From contig CALMZX010000140.1 in the NCBI GenBank assembly GCA_937870685.1, positions 1 through 43,095 on the forward strand: DNA of 43,095 bases. Direction: 5' to 3'. Every line of letters starts with the position of its first letter. Position 1 is the first letter of the stretch. The notes under the pieces were generated by a model, which searched no databases, was not told the origin of the DNA, and worked only from the letters and a program-made list of their open reading frames with translations. The translations under genes were made by a program, and so were the position numbers. Source of the stretch: an uncultured Alphaproteobacteria bacterium (GTDB lineage: Bacteria; Pseudomonadota; Alphaproteobacteria; Rhizobiales; Aestuariivirgaceae). Below are positions 17,195 through 27,447 of this stretch, piece by piece.

Positions 17195-18142
17195 TCAGAG
17201 TTTCATTGTCCCAAGATACTCTTGGAGTCTTTTATACAGTTCTGGGTCTATCCTCACATCATAGTTGACTGGGAAAGGTTCCGGCGGAGGTGCGCGCTCC
17301 CGCAGAATGACGCCCGACTGAGAAACGAAGTCAATGACTCCTTGCAAAACTCCAGCTGGCGAACGACAGAAATCTTCATAGGAAACGTCCATTCGACGTT
17401 CCGAAAACCTGTCGATTGGAAGGTCTTCATCGATAATTTTGTGTATTCCAGTGATTTGCGATATCACTTGCTCGTGCGGTGGCAACTCTACAACTGATTG
17501 AGTGTCAGGAATTTTCATGGAGAACCAAGCGCCATAGTCGCCAGTGTTGCGGAATCGTGCCTCAAGGATAGAGTGCGCTTGAGCGCCGAGATCACGTCTG
17601 ATGACAATAAAGAGACTCTCCGGCAGTGCATGCATGATTGGCTTTAATCTAAGCGAAGCATAGAGGTTCTTGAAAAATAACGGACGGTCGAAACTGTGGG
17701 CAAGTGCTTCCACTGACATTCGAAATTCTTGTAGAGCCTTCGGATCCATTTGTGATGTTGATATGTGTTCCGGAGCACGGGGAAAGAATCGGTACCACCA
17801 ACCAGGACACTCGGAAGGTCCATAAACATCTGGGGTACTTCCATGTTTCGAAACGAAAGTGATCTCCCGACTTGCAAACCCCCTTGCCAATATGGAGTGA
17901 ATGGCTGATGGCGCGCCATACAATTTGCAATGCTGATTGGAAAGGTACCCAATATCAAGACACTTTGCCATTGTCTGCATTAGTAAAGTGCTCCCGCATC
18001 TGGGGGCTCCCAGAATGAATACGGGTGGTCTTTCTGTGAGAATGGCTCGCTTTTCAGTTGATCTTTTCTCCAGCTTGGAAATTACCCTATTGTTCAGATG
18101 ATCCCTTAACTTCCGCAAATTTCTTTTGAGGGGCGTGGTCAT
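17195..18142 (-). CDS. PAPS-dependent sulfotransferase family protein
   Basis: A 315-residue cytoplasmic protein with the phosphosulfate-binding loop GAPRCGSTLLMQ (45-56) preceded by a hydrophobic strand (PPVFIL). A 3'-phosphate-binding region is present as FIVIRRDLGAQAHSILEAR (178-196). FFKNLYASLRLKPIM (157-171) matches the segment before it in bacterial sulfotransferases. The family moves sulfate from 3'-phosphoadenylyl sulfate to hydroxyl or amino groups of carbohydrates or lipids. The substrate is unknown; in this locus a sugar hydroxyl of the repeat unit is the simplest guess. No PAPS synthesis genes are in the window. The gene is AT-rich relative to the flanking export genes. Confidence 0.85.
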   Translation of the reverse strand: MTTPLKRNLRKLRDHLNNRVISKLEKRSTEKRAILTERPPVFILGAPRCGSTLLMQTMAKCLDIGYLSNQHCKLYGAPSAIHSILARGFASREITFVSKHGSTPDVYGPSECPGWWYRFFPRAPEHISTSQMDPKALQEFRMSVEALAHSFDRPLFFKNLYASLRLKPIMHALPESLFIVIRRDLGAQAHSILEARFRNTGDYGAWFSMKIPDTQSVVELPPHEQVISQITGIHKIIDEDLPIDRFSERRMDVSYEDFCRSPAGVLQGVIDFVSQSGVILRERAPPPEPFPVNYDVRIDPELYKRLQEYLGTMKL

Positions 18143-18459
18143 GACTTGCTCCGAGTTTGGTGAAGAATTGTCAGATCAGTTGTCCATTTGTTATTTGCGT
18201 GAGATTGATAGAGGTGAGACTGATGAAACTATCAGTACCCATCTCCCATTTCGAAGAATAGAGAAACTTGTGAATTCAACCGGCCAGATCAGGCAGGCCA
18301 TGTCTTCAATTCCCTCGAGCGAAGTTCAAATGACATGATCCCTCGGGGGTGGGATACTGTTTCTCAAACTGAGCGCAAAAATGAAGATTCGCTGCTTGAA
18401 CAGCAACGTGATTTGCTGTAACAATAAATCTGGAATTTAGGCTAACGGCGATTTGGCAT
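18143..18459. other. Intergenic region upstream of the sulfotransferase
   Basis: The 317 bases between the sulfotransferase start and the methyltransferase stop hold no gene I can support. It is AT-rich like its neighbours. A small imperfect inverted repeat (GATCCC/GGGATA region, 18338-18356) is the only structure I noticed. A promoter for the minus-strand sulfotransferase group is expected here, but I cannot point to a good -35/-10 pair. Confidence 0.5.
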
Positions 18460-19095
18460 TCACTCAATGATCTGTGTTTGGCTGATATCATCTTTGTGCC
18501 AGTGCATGAACATTTGATTCAGGTAGTCAAACCGGTTTGCCGCCTTGAACCCGGCTGATTGAAAAGCGCACTCAATCTTTTCAACTGGAACGCCTGCCAT
18601 CCCGGCCTCCCAGAAGTGCGATCGAATCTTCAGCTTCCGGCGTGGGATCGCGATTCTCCAAGATAACTCCCTTACGACTGGAAGTTTCAGTTTGACGCTC
18701 ATCAAACTGATTTGCTGCCTTGGAACGGAGATGAATGCGGCGTCCCTTACGTATGTCCCCATACGCCCAACAGCTCTTACAACAACATCAAACGGGATGT
18801 GTTCAAGAATTTCAAAAGCCAACACGGCGTCGTAAGACTCTTCAGGCTGAAATGTTGAAATGTCGGCCACAATGTCTGGGAACTTTGCTGCATCTAGATC
18901 CACAGTCGTTACCCTGTGGCCCTTTGAACGAAGATAGTTGGCCGCAAATCCAGATCCAACACCGATCTCGACCAGGTTCCTGGGACCGGTCTTCAGATAC
19001 TCTGCCATGAGCGCCTGCTGGTTCCAGTAGAATTCCCAATGCATGCGGGACTCGAGCTGGCGCGTCCACTCAGATGACACATATCTCTCAGCCAC
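18460..19095 (-). CDS. Class I SAM-dependent methyltransferase
   Basis: A 211-residue protein with the Rossmann methyltransferase motifs: SAM-binding LVEIGVGSGFAANYL (41-55), acidic end of strand two VDLD (65-68), DIVADISTF (74-82) and YDAVLAFEILEHI (88-100). Size and motifs fit UbiG/Methyltransf_11-like enzymes that methylate sugars or small molecules. There is no membrane segment. The start overlaps the flippase stop by 8 bases, so it is translated from the flippase operon. A role in capping or decorating the repeat unit is plausible; substrate unknown. Confidence 0.85.
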   Translation of the reverse strand: MAERYVSSEWTRQLESRMHWEFYWNQQALMAEYLKTGPRNLVEIGVGSGFAANYLRSKGHRVTTVDLDAAKFPDIVADISTFQPEESYDAVLAFEILEHIPFDVVVRAVGRMGTYVRDAAFISVPRQQISLMSVKLKLPVVRELSWRIAIPRRKLKIRSHFWEAGMAGVPVEKIECAFQSAGFKAANRFDYLNQMFMHWHKDDISQTQIIE

Positions 19096-20371
19096 TTTTC
19101 ACTCCCACATATATTAGTCTCAAGTAACTCAATAAACCGAACAGGACATAAATAGTACAGCTGGCGGCAACGAAAGCACGGATGGTGTCAACTAGTTCAA
19201 ATGAATAGAGATAGGAAAGCAGAAGGGCAGTTGTCGTGCCAATCAGGATTCCAAATTGCATCATCATCCCCAAAAAATTCGAGTTGTGAAACTGATTGAC
19301 GATGCTGATCGGGGAAACAACAAACCTAATGCAGACCAGTGGTACGAGAATTGTACCGATGATTCCCGCAAGGCGCCAATCCTCACCGAACACAATGACA
19401 AAAATGCTCTCTAGCCAGATGCCCACCGGGGTCAGTGCTATAAGTCCAGTCAGTGCGAGTCCCAACGCAACTCGTCTGTAGAGCATCTTCATTCCACCGA
19501 TGTCGTTTCGTTTCAATGCAGTCAGCCTCTGTAGAAAAACCTGGCCTACAGCATCGGAGATGAGTTTCAGGGGGGCGGCCAGGATTCGCTGTGCAAGGCT
19601 GAATTGACCGGCCATGCCGGGGTTGTACATGGCACCGACAGCCATCACAACAATGTTGAGCGAGAGGGCGTTCAGCAGAGCTGAGAAGGTTGTGTATTTG
19701 GCGAACGCGGAGAAGCGCCGAAATGAGGCGCGCAGGTGCGAGCGAGAGGGCATCCGGGTGCCGAGCATCGGCCGGCAGTGTCTCAGGAGTCTGCTGTTGG
19801 CAGCAAGGGATGCAAGCAGAGAGCCGGCCACGAGACCTGCCACGCCCCAGGACATGAGACCTCCGATGAATTGGACGACGATCATTGCGACAGCTTTCTG
19901 AATGGTCGTGATCGATATGTCGCGGAAGGCTTTCGCCCTGAGGCTGATAAATATCAACATGCTCTGAAGTGCATTGCCCAAAGCCAGCAATGGGACTGTC
20001 AAGAACCAATACGATCCTTGCTCAAGGGTAGTGGGAAGCAAGGCGGTTGTATGCATCAGTGTGATGGCTGCTGCTGAGAAGGCGGCAATACCCAATGCAA
20101 AACATGAACCAAGCAGAAAGAGCGAAGCCCTCTGAATCGTGTATCTGGCTTGTGCCAGTGCAGCGTCCATTTTTAGTGTGAGTATCGGCAGCAGGATTGC
20201 CGATGAAGCAAGCAACATAGAGTATATGCCATAGTCGTGGGCGCTATACATTCGCAGCAGAAACGGACTTGCGAACACAGGAAGTGCCTGGGCGATTGCT
20301 GACGCAGATCCAATGATTGCAACCTGATTCAGAAAACGTCCCTGTTGAATGTGCTTCAGCAGACTGTTCAT
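19088..20371 (-). CDS. Wzx-like oligosaccharide flippase
   Basis: A 427-residue polytopic membrane protein of the polysaccharide transporter (MATE-like/MurJ-related) family, with about a dozen hydrophobic segments. Family features visible are an N-terminal QVAIIGSASAIAQALPVFAS helix, LLRMYSAHDYGIYSM (a version of the R-x-Y/L-P-E-E-F/Y-G motif after helix one), and PGMAGQFSLAQRILAAP in the middle. The family flips undecaprenyl-pyrophosphate-linked repeat units across the inner membrane. It is the only flippase in the window, so it probably serves the whole locus. It starts 6 bases after the wbpE-like stop, which places it in that operon. Confidence 0.9.
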   Translation of the reverse strand: MNSLLKHIQQGRFLNQVAIIGSASAIAQALPVFASPFLLRMYSAHDYGIYSMLLASSAILLPILTLKMDAALAQARYTIQRASLFLLGSCFALGIAAFSAAAITLMHTTALLPTTLEQGSYWFLTVPLLALGNALQSMLIFISLRAKAFRDISITTIQKAVAMIVVQFIGGLMSWGVAGLVAGSLLASLAANSRLLRHCRPMLGTRMPSRSHLRASFRRFSAFAKYTTFSALLNALSLNIVVMAVGAMYNPGMAGQFSLAQRILAAPLKLISDAVGQVFLQRLTALKRNDIGGMKMLYRRVALGLALTGLIALTPVGIWLESIFVIVFGEDWRLAGIIGTILVPLVCIRFVVSPISIVNQFHNSNFLGMMMQFGILIGTTTALLLSYLYSFELVDTIRAFVAASCTIYVLFGLLSYLRLIYVGVKSG

Positions 20372-20377
20372 GTCGCA

Positions 20378-21457
20378 TCACTGCAGCGTTTCGACAATGC
20401 GCCGAATGTCCGGAGGTGCAAGATAAGGATGCATCGGCAGGCTGATCACTTCTTGTGCGGCCTTTTCGCTTTCGGGGGCGATGCAGCCTGTGTCCCTGAT
20501 CGCTGGCTGCTGGTGAAGAGGCAGGGGGTAGTGAATGGCGGTGGGAATGCCTTTGGCTTTCAAGCGCTCTGCAAGCTGGTCGCGGTTTGGAACACGGATG
20601 GTATATTGCGCCCAGACCGAGGTGTTGCCCTCCGCCAGACACGGCGGCTCGAGCTGTGTGTGACTCCGCAGGAGGCTCGCATAGGAATCCGCCACACGCT
20701 GCCTGGCGGTGATCTCTTCGTCGAAGACTTCAAGTTTTGCGAGGAGTATCGCGGCCTGCAACGTGTCAAGCCTGCTGTTCACGCCAATGCGCACATGGTG
20801 ATAGCGGCGCTCCTGGCCGTGACGGGCGATCTGGCGGATGATCCTGGCCAGTCCGTCATCCGAGGTGAACACCGCACCACCGTCGCCGTAGCAGCCCAGC
20901 GGCTTGGAAGGGAAGAAACTGGTGCAAGCAATGTGAGAGAGGTTGCAGCTCTTCCGCCCATTCTGGGTCGCTCCAAAACTCTGCGCTGCGTCCTCGATGA
21001 CCGTCAGGCCGTGCCGTTCGGCAATGGCGTTGATGGTGCCAAAATCCGGGCACTGGCCATAGAGCGATACGGGAATGATGGCCTTGGTGCGTGGCGTGAT
21101 GGCAGCTTCAATGCCTGCTGGATTCACAAGATAGGTGTGCGGATCAACATCGACGAAGACCGGTCTTGCCCCAAGCAGTGCGACTGTTTCTGCCGTGGCA
21201 AAGTAGCTGAAAGACGGCGTGATGACCTCGTCTCCGGGCCCGACACCCAGAGCCATCAGGGCAATCTGCAAGGCATCCGTGCCGTTCGCCACCGAGATGC
21301 AGTGCTTCGCGCCCGTGTGGCCAGCGAGAGCTGCTTCCAACTCTTCCACCTCCGGACCAAGAATGTAGTGTCCGGCAGCAAGCACGCGCGCGATCCGCGC
21401 TTCAAGCGACGTGCGGATGCGGTCTTGCTGGGCGGCAAGATCAATAAATGGAATCAT
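20378..21457 (-). CDS. wbpE: WbpE-like PLP aminotransferase (UDP-3-keto-GlcNAcA)
   Basis: A 359-residue DegT/DnrJ/EryC1 aminotransferase. It would convert UDP-2-acetamido-3-keto-glucuronate to the 3-amino sugar using glutamate and PLP. Visible are the N-terminal [24 protein letters not shown] (59-67), [11 protein letters not shown] (153-163) and the PLP-binding lysine K185 in [14 protein letters not shown] (181-194). Length and lysine position agree with Pseudomonas WbpE as I recall it. The start overlaps the wbpD-like stop by 4 bases, so the gene is translationally coupled. Substrate assignment rests on neighbours WbpB, WbpD and WbpI. Confidence 0.9.
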   Translation of the reverse strand: MIPFIDLAAQQDRIRTSLEARIARVLAAGHYILGPEVEELEAALAGHTGAKHCISVANGTDALQIALMALGVGPGDEVITPSFSYFATAETVALLGARPVFVDVDPHTYLVNPAGIEAAITPRTKAIIPVSLYGQCPDFGTINAIAERHGLTVIEDAAQSFGATQNGRKSCNLSHIACTSFFPSKPLGCYGDGGAVFTSDDGLARIIRQIARHGQERRYHHVRIGVNSRLDTLQAAILLAKLEVFDEEITARQRVADSYASLLRSHTQLEPPCLAEGNTSVWAQYTIRVPNRDQLAERLKAKGIPTAIHYPLPLHQQPAIRDTGCIAPESEKAAQEVISLPMHPYLAPPDIRRIVETLQ

Positions 21458-22047
21458 GCAACTGCTCCTGGTGTGCGGATCACTGTGCCGTTCCTAAGGG
21501 TATAGAGGTCTCCTGTGGCCCTGCAGGTTGCCCTGCCTTCACCACTCAATGGCAAATCGATCCTTTCGCCATGGGCGCTCATCCAGCCAATGTGCCTCGC
21601 CGGATTGCCAACCATCAGCGCAAAGTCCTTCACGTCCTTAAGAACCACAGCGCCTGCGCCGACAAAGGCATAGCTGCCGATGGTTATGCCGCACATCACG
21701 GTGCAGTTGGCGCCAAGGGTCGCACCTTTTCGCACGTGCGTTGTCCGGTATTCCGATTTCCGTTCCACACCTGCGCGGGGATTGTAGACATTGGTGAAAA
21801 CCATCGAAGGACCGCAGAAGACGGCGTCTTCCAGAATGACGTCATCGTAGACGGACACATTGTTCTGGATCTTCACGCCGTCGCCGATCACGGTCCGGCT
21901 TCCGACATAGACATTTTGTCCGAGCGAACAGCCGCGGCCAATCCTCGCTCCACCGCAAACATGAACCCAGTGCCAAACGCGGGTTCCTTCGCCGACAACA
22001 GCGCCGACATCAACAATGGCTGTAGGGTGAATGACGGTGGAGTTCAT
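21454..22047 (-). CDS. wbpD: WbpD-like UDP-3-amino sugar N-acetyltransferase
   Basis: A 197-residue left-handed beta-helix acyltransferase with many hexapeptide repeats. It should acetylate the 3-amino group of UDP-GlcNAc3NA to give UDP-GlcNAc3NAcA, using acetyl-CoA. Diagnostic stretches of WbpD/WlbB are [13 protein letters not shown] (62-74), [12 protein letters not shown] (81-92) and [10 protein letters not shown] (147-156). The C-terminal 45 residues after the helix are short and polar. The gene overlaps both neighbours by 4 bases (wbpI upstream, wbpE downstream), which is strong evidence of one functional unit. Confidence 0.9.
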   Translation of the reverse strand: MNSTVIHPTAIVDVGAVVGEGTRVWHWVHVCGGARIGRGCSLGQNVYVGSRTVIGDGVKIQNNVSVYDDVILEDAVFCGPSMVFTNVYNPRAGVERKSEYRTTHVRKGATLGANCTVMCGITIGSYAFVGAGAVVLKDVKDFALMVGNPARHIGWMSAHGERIDLPLSGEGRATCRATGDLYTLRNGTVIRTPGAVA

Positions 22048-23114
22048 GCGGCACCCGCCAGGATGGTGGCGATTCGGCCTGCCGCCGCACCGCCGCCATA
22101 GAGGGCTGCGTCAGGTTTGACTGCCGTGTTGAACTTGGCTGCGGCGAGATCAAGAATTTGGCGACCGGATGTGCCGACAAGGCTGTTCGCACCCACCCGC
22201 ACCAATTCAATCCATTCCGTTGTCTCACGGCATGTGAGGCAATACTTGCCAAGGAAGTAAGCCTCTTTCTGGAGACCTCCACTGTCGGTGAGGACCAGTC
22301 CGCAATGTTGGATCAACCACAGCATCTCCAGGTAGCCGACTGGCGGCATGGTGACGAATGCCGGTATCTGCCCTGTCCGTTCGATGGCCTGCCGGGTTCT
22401 TGGATGAATGGGAAAGACCACCGGCGTGGTGCGCGAAAGAGTGTTGAGCGCATTCACAAGTGCTGCAAGCCGTTCCGGATCATCGGTGTTTTCGGCCCGG
22501 TGAATGGTTGCCAGCACAAAGGGTTCCCGGGGCAGGGAAAACTCCGGCTGGCGAGCGAGCCTGACGAACAGCCGGGTGGAATCCTCCATCACGTCCCCCA
22601 CCTTGTGGACAGTGCCGATACCGGTATCCGAGGGAATTCCCTCCGACTTCAGGTTGCTGACGGCAACATCTGTCGGGCAGAACAGCCACTTCGACAGGTG
22701 ATCGGTGAGAACGCGGTTCACTTCTTCTGGCATGCGCCTGTCAAAGCTGCGCAGTCCGGCTTCGACGTGTGCCACTGGCACATGAAGCTTGGCCGCAGCA
22801 AGCGCGCCCGCCAAAGTTGAATTGGTGTCGCCGTAGACCAGAACGGCGTCTGGCTTCTTTGCGAGAATGGCCCGTTCAATCTCCGCCAGCATCCGGCCCG
22901 TCATGTCACCGTGGTTGCCACCATGGATATCAAGCCGGATCTCAGGCGTGGGGATGCCCAATTCACGGAAAAAGACGTCTGACATGTTGTCATCAAAATG
23001 TTGTCCGGTGTGCAGGATACATTCGCCAATGGTACCCTGTTTCGCCAGCGCAAGACTGACCACGCTTGCCTTCACGAATTGCGGGCGCGCGCCCACGACG
23101 GTCAGAATCCGCAT
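22044..23114 (-). CDS. wbpI: Non-hydrolysing UDP-HexNAc 2-epimerase, WbpI-like
   Basis: A 356-residue epimerase of the WecB/WbpI family. Motifs: [11 protein letters not shown] (6-16), [12 protein letters not shown] (35-46), [10 protein letters not shown] (94-103), [16 protein letters not shown] (116-131), [10 protein letters not shown] (204-213) and [10 protein letters not shown] (276-285). The general reaction inverts C2 of a UDP-HexNAc. With wbpB, wbpE and wbpD next to it, the likely reaction is UDP-GlcNAc3NAcA to UDP-ManNAc3NAcA, the last step of that pathway. Plain WecB activity (UDP-GlcNAc to UDP-ManNAc) cannot be excluded from sequence. One base separates it from the wbpB-like stop. Confidence 0.9.
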   Translation of the reverse strand: MRILTVVGARPQFVKASVVSLALAKQGTIGECILHTGQHFDDNMSDVFFRELGIPTPEIRLDIHGGNHGDMTGRMLAEIERAILAKKPDAVLVYGDTNSTLAGALAAAKLHVPVAHVEAGLRSFDRRMPEEVNRVLTDHLSKWLFCPTDVAVSNLKSEGIPSDTGIGTVHKVGDVMEDSTRLFVRLARQPEFSLPREPFVLATIHRAENTDDPERLAALVNALNTLSRTTPVVFPIHPRTRQAIERTGQIPAFVTMPPVGYLEMLWLIQHCGLVLTDSGGLQKEAYFLGKYCLTCRETTEWIELVRVGANSLVGTSGRQILDLAAAKFNTAVKPDAALYGGGAAAGRIATILAGAA

Positions 23115-23115
23115 G

Positions 23116-24069
<954 letters not shown>

Positions 24070-24104
24070 TCAGCCTGCCCCAGTTTTCTTTACCCAAGGA
24101 GAGC

Positions 24105-24118
24105 GGCGGACTGCCGCC
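24105..24118 (-). terminator. GC-rich hairpin between the beta-helix gene and wbpB
   Basis: GGCGG (24105-24109) and CCGCC (24114-24118) can pair with a 4-base loop. On the minus strand it lies about 80 bases after the beta-helix stop and 45 bases before wbpB. No T-run follows. It could be a weak terminator or an attenuator ahead of wbpB. The remaining bases of 24061-24195 hold nothing else I can name. Confidence 0.3.
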
Positions 24119-24195
24119 CGGCCTCAACAGTAAGCTCGCTCCGGGACTGCATATGCAAGCTCCAAGGCGAGACTTTGATGCCTCTAACAGCATAA

Positions 24196-26154
24196 TCAGG
24201 CTCTTGCAATGACGCGATATTTCGCCGCTTTCCGCAACCGTCCGCCAGGTCCGCACCGCAGGCACATCCACCTGACTGGACTGCCAGGGCGCGCGCCCTG
24301 GCGAACGTCTGGAGCGAGCCAAATCTGGTCGCCGGGCAAACCACCCGCAAACCGTGGCAGTCCCCTTGCAGTGAGCATGCGGCCAGTGGCTCGGGCAACG
24401 CCGCTGCAGGTATCGCCGATGAAACCGAAGTCCAGCGTAGGCCAGATCCCGCCTGCAAGATGGCAGGCCGTTGGCATGCCTGGAACGTCCTGTATCTCAA
24501 ACGGGAGTCCGGACACGGCCGCAAAATCATCGTTTCTGCTGTGCCATCGCCCGGCATAGGTGGTTGACCCGCTGCGGAAGCCGCCGGTGGAGACACCTGT
24601 CCGGCTGCCTGCGAAGGTGCAACCTGTCGTCCGCAGGGCCCAGCCACTCCGGTTGTGCACGGACACTGCCGCGCGGGGATCAAACCAGGCGGCTTCAATG
24701 TCTGCTTGCTTGCTGCCCAGATTGTCCATGGGGTCAGTCCCGAACCGGATCAGCGGGTTGCGGTGATCCCGAGCTGGTTCGCCCTGGATTTCATGGCGGC
24801 AGTTTCTGAGCAATATCTGGTGAGGTCCGTTTGCCGTGGAGTGGAAATAGAGTGAGTGGACTTCGGCCCTCCCGCCCGACTGGTATGTGGCATGCCGGAA
24901 GATGATGTTTTCAAGCGTTGCCTGGCGGAACTGCCAGGCGTTTCTGAGTGATACTCCGAAACTGCAGTCCCGGGCGTCGACGTTGCAGAATACAAAAAGG
25001 GCAAAGCGCCGCGCCGTGCAGTGCCGCAGGGACACTTGCAACTGAGCTTCCCTGTTGCGGACGCCTCCGAATTCAAGATCGTCGACATCGCAGTTCGCGA
25101 GGTCCAGTGAAACATGCTGGGATCCAATTGCAGAGAACTCGGTTTCAATGGAATTGCCATCGCCATCACCGCGCGGGTCGCACGTCACGTTGCGGATCGT
25201 CGCCCTATTGACGGCTGAGCCCAGGGCGATGAAGGCGCGAACTGATTTGCGGCGCCCGGCGTGCATGTTCTCAAGGTGTACGTGACTGACCGCAGCCTGC
25301 TTGTCTGGCAGGGCCCTTGCTTCCGATGGTCCCACAAAGACGCAATCAGCGACCGGGTCGACACTGCGCAAATTGCGAACCTCCACACGTTCAAGGCTGT
25401 TTCCGTCCGTGGCACGGCAAATGATCTTGACATGCGCCATCTGTTCGGCGGCGACCGTGCCGATCCGTGGATCATGCTGGTTTCGCAGATTGCCGTCTGT
25501 GACAACATTCTCGATGCGCACCAGCTTGGCGGCCTGGCGTGATGCACCAGTCTCGCGTCTCATTGCGATCAGCAGCTGATGCGCAAAGAAGCGGGTGTTC
25601 TTTGGCGGAGCCAGGTTATCGGCAAACTGCAGGGTTGCCCCCTGCAAATCCAACCAGAAGCTCTGGCCGTTCATGGGAACAACTGTCAGCGTGCCATTGC
25701 TGAAGGGGTCGAAACGGTAGGTGGAACCTTTCCGGCCCAGAAGCCGGGTGCCGTTGCGAAGGGCGGCACGGGTTGCCGACAGCCATGCGGCGTGGTCGTC
25801 TGCGGTTGCCGAGCCGTTGACACCAAAGGCCTCGAGTTGCAGCGTGCCGACAACCGGCAGAACCGCGAGTTTCTGTCCATCGAAATCCAGATCAAAGATC
25901 GTGGCGGCTGGATCCAACACCTGCCAGCGCACCCCTTCTGCTGTGCTGACTATCTCCTGGTCTGGGAGGAGGGTGGAAAGTCCGCCAGTGCGTGCGAAGT
26001 GAAAGAACGCGTCAATGTCGGCAACGATGATGGCCGCCATCTTCGCAATAGTCGCAGATGAATCCGTACGTGCCTGCCCGTTACGTGGCGCTGACGTCGC
26101 ACATGCCGCCATGGCCAAGGCCTTCAACGTGTCGCGCCTGTTCACCGCCACCAT
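24196..26154 (-). CDS. Tat-type exported right-handed beta-helix protein
   Basis: A 652-residue protein with a twin-arginine-like N-terminus NRRDTLKALAMAACA (5-19), so it is probably exported folded by the Tat route. Residues 107-124 (LEAFGVNGSATADDHAAW) match the start of pectate-lyase-superfamily beta-helix proteins, where an F-G-A-x-G-D-x-x-x-D-D motif is usual. From about 215 to 560 the chain shows short strands with N-x-x-x-x-G and R-x-x-x-C turns, as in parallel beta-helices. About a dozen cysteines occur, unusual for such a fold. Relatives include polysaccharide lyases, epimerases and phage tailspikes; I see no identifiable catalytic site. The C-terminal segment (about 600-652) is rich in Gly, Arg and Pro. 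Located 12 bases after the glycosyltransferase stop. Possible role: trimming or modifying the exported polymer. Confidence 0.68.
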   Translation of the reverse strand: MVAVNRRDTLKALAMAACATSAPRNGQARTDSSATIAKMAAIIVADIDAFFHFARTGGLSTLLPDQEIVSTAEGVRWQVLDPAATIFDLDFDGQKLAVLPVVGTLQLEAFGVNGSATADDHAAWLSATRAALRNGTRLLGRKGSTYRFDPFSNGTLTVVPMNGQSFWLDLQGATLQFADNLAPPKNTRFFAHQLLIAMRRETGASRQAAKLVRIENVVTDGNLRNQHDPRIGTVAAEQMAHVKIICRATDGNSLERVEVRNLRSVDPVADCVFVGPSEARALPDKQAAVSHVHLENMHAGRRKSVRAFIALGSAVNRATIRNVTCDPRGDGDGNSIETEFSAIGSQHVSLDLANCDVDDLEFGGVRNREAQLQVSLRHCTARRFALFVFCNVDARDCSFGVSLRNAWQFRQATLENIIFRHATYQSGGRAEVHSLYFHSTANGPHQILLRNCRHEIQGEPARDHRNPLIRFGTDPMDNLGSKQADIEAAWFDPRAAVSVHNRSGWALRTTGCTFAGSRTGVSTGGFRSGSTTYAGRWHSRNDDFAAVSGLPFEIQDVPGMPTACHLAGGIWPTLDFGFIGDTCSGVARATGRMLTARGLPRFAGGLPGDQIWLAPDVRQGARPGSPVRWMCLRCGPGGRLRKAAKYRVIARA

Positions 26155-26166
26155 GCGAAGTGTCCG

Positions 26167-27447
26167 TCAGACGAGTGTTTCAAAAAGCCGTGCCATGGAT
26201 GCGGCCATTGCGTCGGCGGACCAGTGCCTGCAGACACTGATGCAGTCATAGTCAAAGTCCTGCGGCGCATTTGCCAATGCCGCCATCCAGTTTGCCATGC
26301 CTGTGATGTCCGAGTATTCGCAACCGATGCCCATGCTGTGCTCTTCGACGATGCGGGACAGCATTGCGACCTTCTCGCCCACCACGAGCACCGGATTGGC
26401 GGACGCGGCATAGTCGAAGAACTTTGACATGATGCCAATCCGTCCGACCGGATCGTCGTGCAACAGGGCAACGAGACCGTCAGCATCCTGCATGGCCAGA
26501 ACTGAGTCTGCGTGGCACAGGGGACCAACAACTTCGACAAGCTTGTCTGCGCCCAACTTGCGTGCCGCATCTCCAGCGATATGGGAGTCTGCACCGAGGA
26601 AGCGCAGCAGGAGGGGACGGGATAGCCGTTCCTGTGCAATCTGGGCTGCCCGGATCAACGGTTCGGGATTGCGGGCACCTCCATACAGTTCTCCGGCGTG
26701 GACAAGCACAAAGGGGGCCTCTTTGCTTCTGTTTCGCCGAGCGGTTCGTCGGGCCATTGCGGCTGTCAGGTCCGCCTCAGAGAATTCCGCGCCATTCGGA
26801 ATGGAGTGGATGGGGCGACCAGGGTAACGGCCCCGGAAGTACTCGGCAAATGCTTCCGAGATCACGACGGTCGCATCGGCACGGTTGACGATGTGTGCTT
26901 CGGCTTTCGCGAGCAGCCAGCGCTTCAGGGCGGGGGTCTTGTCGTTCCGGGGCAGCCAGCTGGAGGGGTCGCGGAATTCAGCCACCCATTTCGCACCTGT
27001 CGCGCGCACCATGGCCTTCGCGGCGAAATGGGTCGCGAGAGACGGTGAAGTCGAGTGGATGATCTTGGGATTGACGTTTCTGGCCCAACCCTTCGCCCGT
27101 TTCAAACGCAAGGCCCAGAATATTGTCCGGTCCGGGAAGATGAGGTGTTCAGCCAGACGGCGCAGGAGGCTGGATGTTCTGCCACCCTTGGGGCCTGCAC
27201 GAGATGGCGATTTCTGAATGGCAACTGCTATTGGGTCATCTATTCTGTTTACCCGATAGTGATCTCCATCGAACGGGTCACTGCTTCCGGTAGACCTCCG
27301 GATCGCTGAACCGACTGTCAAAATGAAGGGACGCCAATCATGACTGGGCAACCGCGTTACGAGCCGTGTCACCCTGACGGAGCCAGGGGCCGATGAAGGG
27401 GGGTACGCATAGCTGATGAATAGTGCGCGATTTCCGTCATCATTCAT
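26167..27447 (-). CDS. GT4-type glycosyltransferase (GT-B fold)
   Basis: A 426-residue cytoplasmic glycosyltransferase. The N-terminus reads ALFISYAYPPSSAPGSVRV (8-26), the usual GT4 glycine/proline-rich acceptor loop. Further motifs are HSTSPSLATHFAAKAM (131-146), WVAEFRDPSSWL (154-165), SIPNGAEFSEADL (215-227) and the donor-side half with VHAGELYGGARNPEPLIRA. The second E of the usual E-x7-E donor motif is not obvious, and the C-terminal half resembles the FkbM-free, WbuB-like group. I chose the ATG at 27447, with GAAGAGGAG about 12 bases upstream, because the frame upstream (to 27681) encodes sequence with no family resemblance and would cross the divergent promoter region. Substrates unknown; it probably adds one sugar of the repeat unit. 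Confidence 0.85.
   Translation of the reverse strand: MNDDGNRALFISYAYPPSSAPGSVRVTRLVTRLPSHDWRPFILTVGSAIRRSTGSSDPFDGDHYRVNRIDDPIAVAIQKSPSRAGPKGGRTSSLLRRLAEHLIFPDRTIFWALRLKRAKGWARNVNPKIIHSTSPSLATHFAAKAMVRATGAKWVAEFRDPSSWLPRNDKTPALKRWLLAKAEAHIVNRADATVVISEAFAEYFRGRYPGRPIHSIPNGAEFSEADLTAAMARRTARRNRSKEAPFVLVHAGELYGGARNPEPLIRAAQIAQERLSRPLLLRFLGADSHIAGDAARKLGADKLVEVVGPLCHADSVLAMQDADGLVALLHDDPVGRIGIMSKFFDYAASANPVLVVGEKVAMLSRIVEEHSMGIGCEYSDITGMANWMAALANAPQDFDYDCISVCRHWSADAMAASMARLFETLV

Noticed and set aside
20345-21505. Plus-strand frame of 386 codons opposite wbpE
   Set aside because: It is longer than the wbpE-like frame, but wbpE has all PLP-enzyme motifs and 4-base coupling to its neighbour; the opposite frame has no family resemblance.
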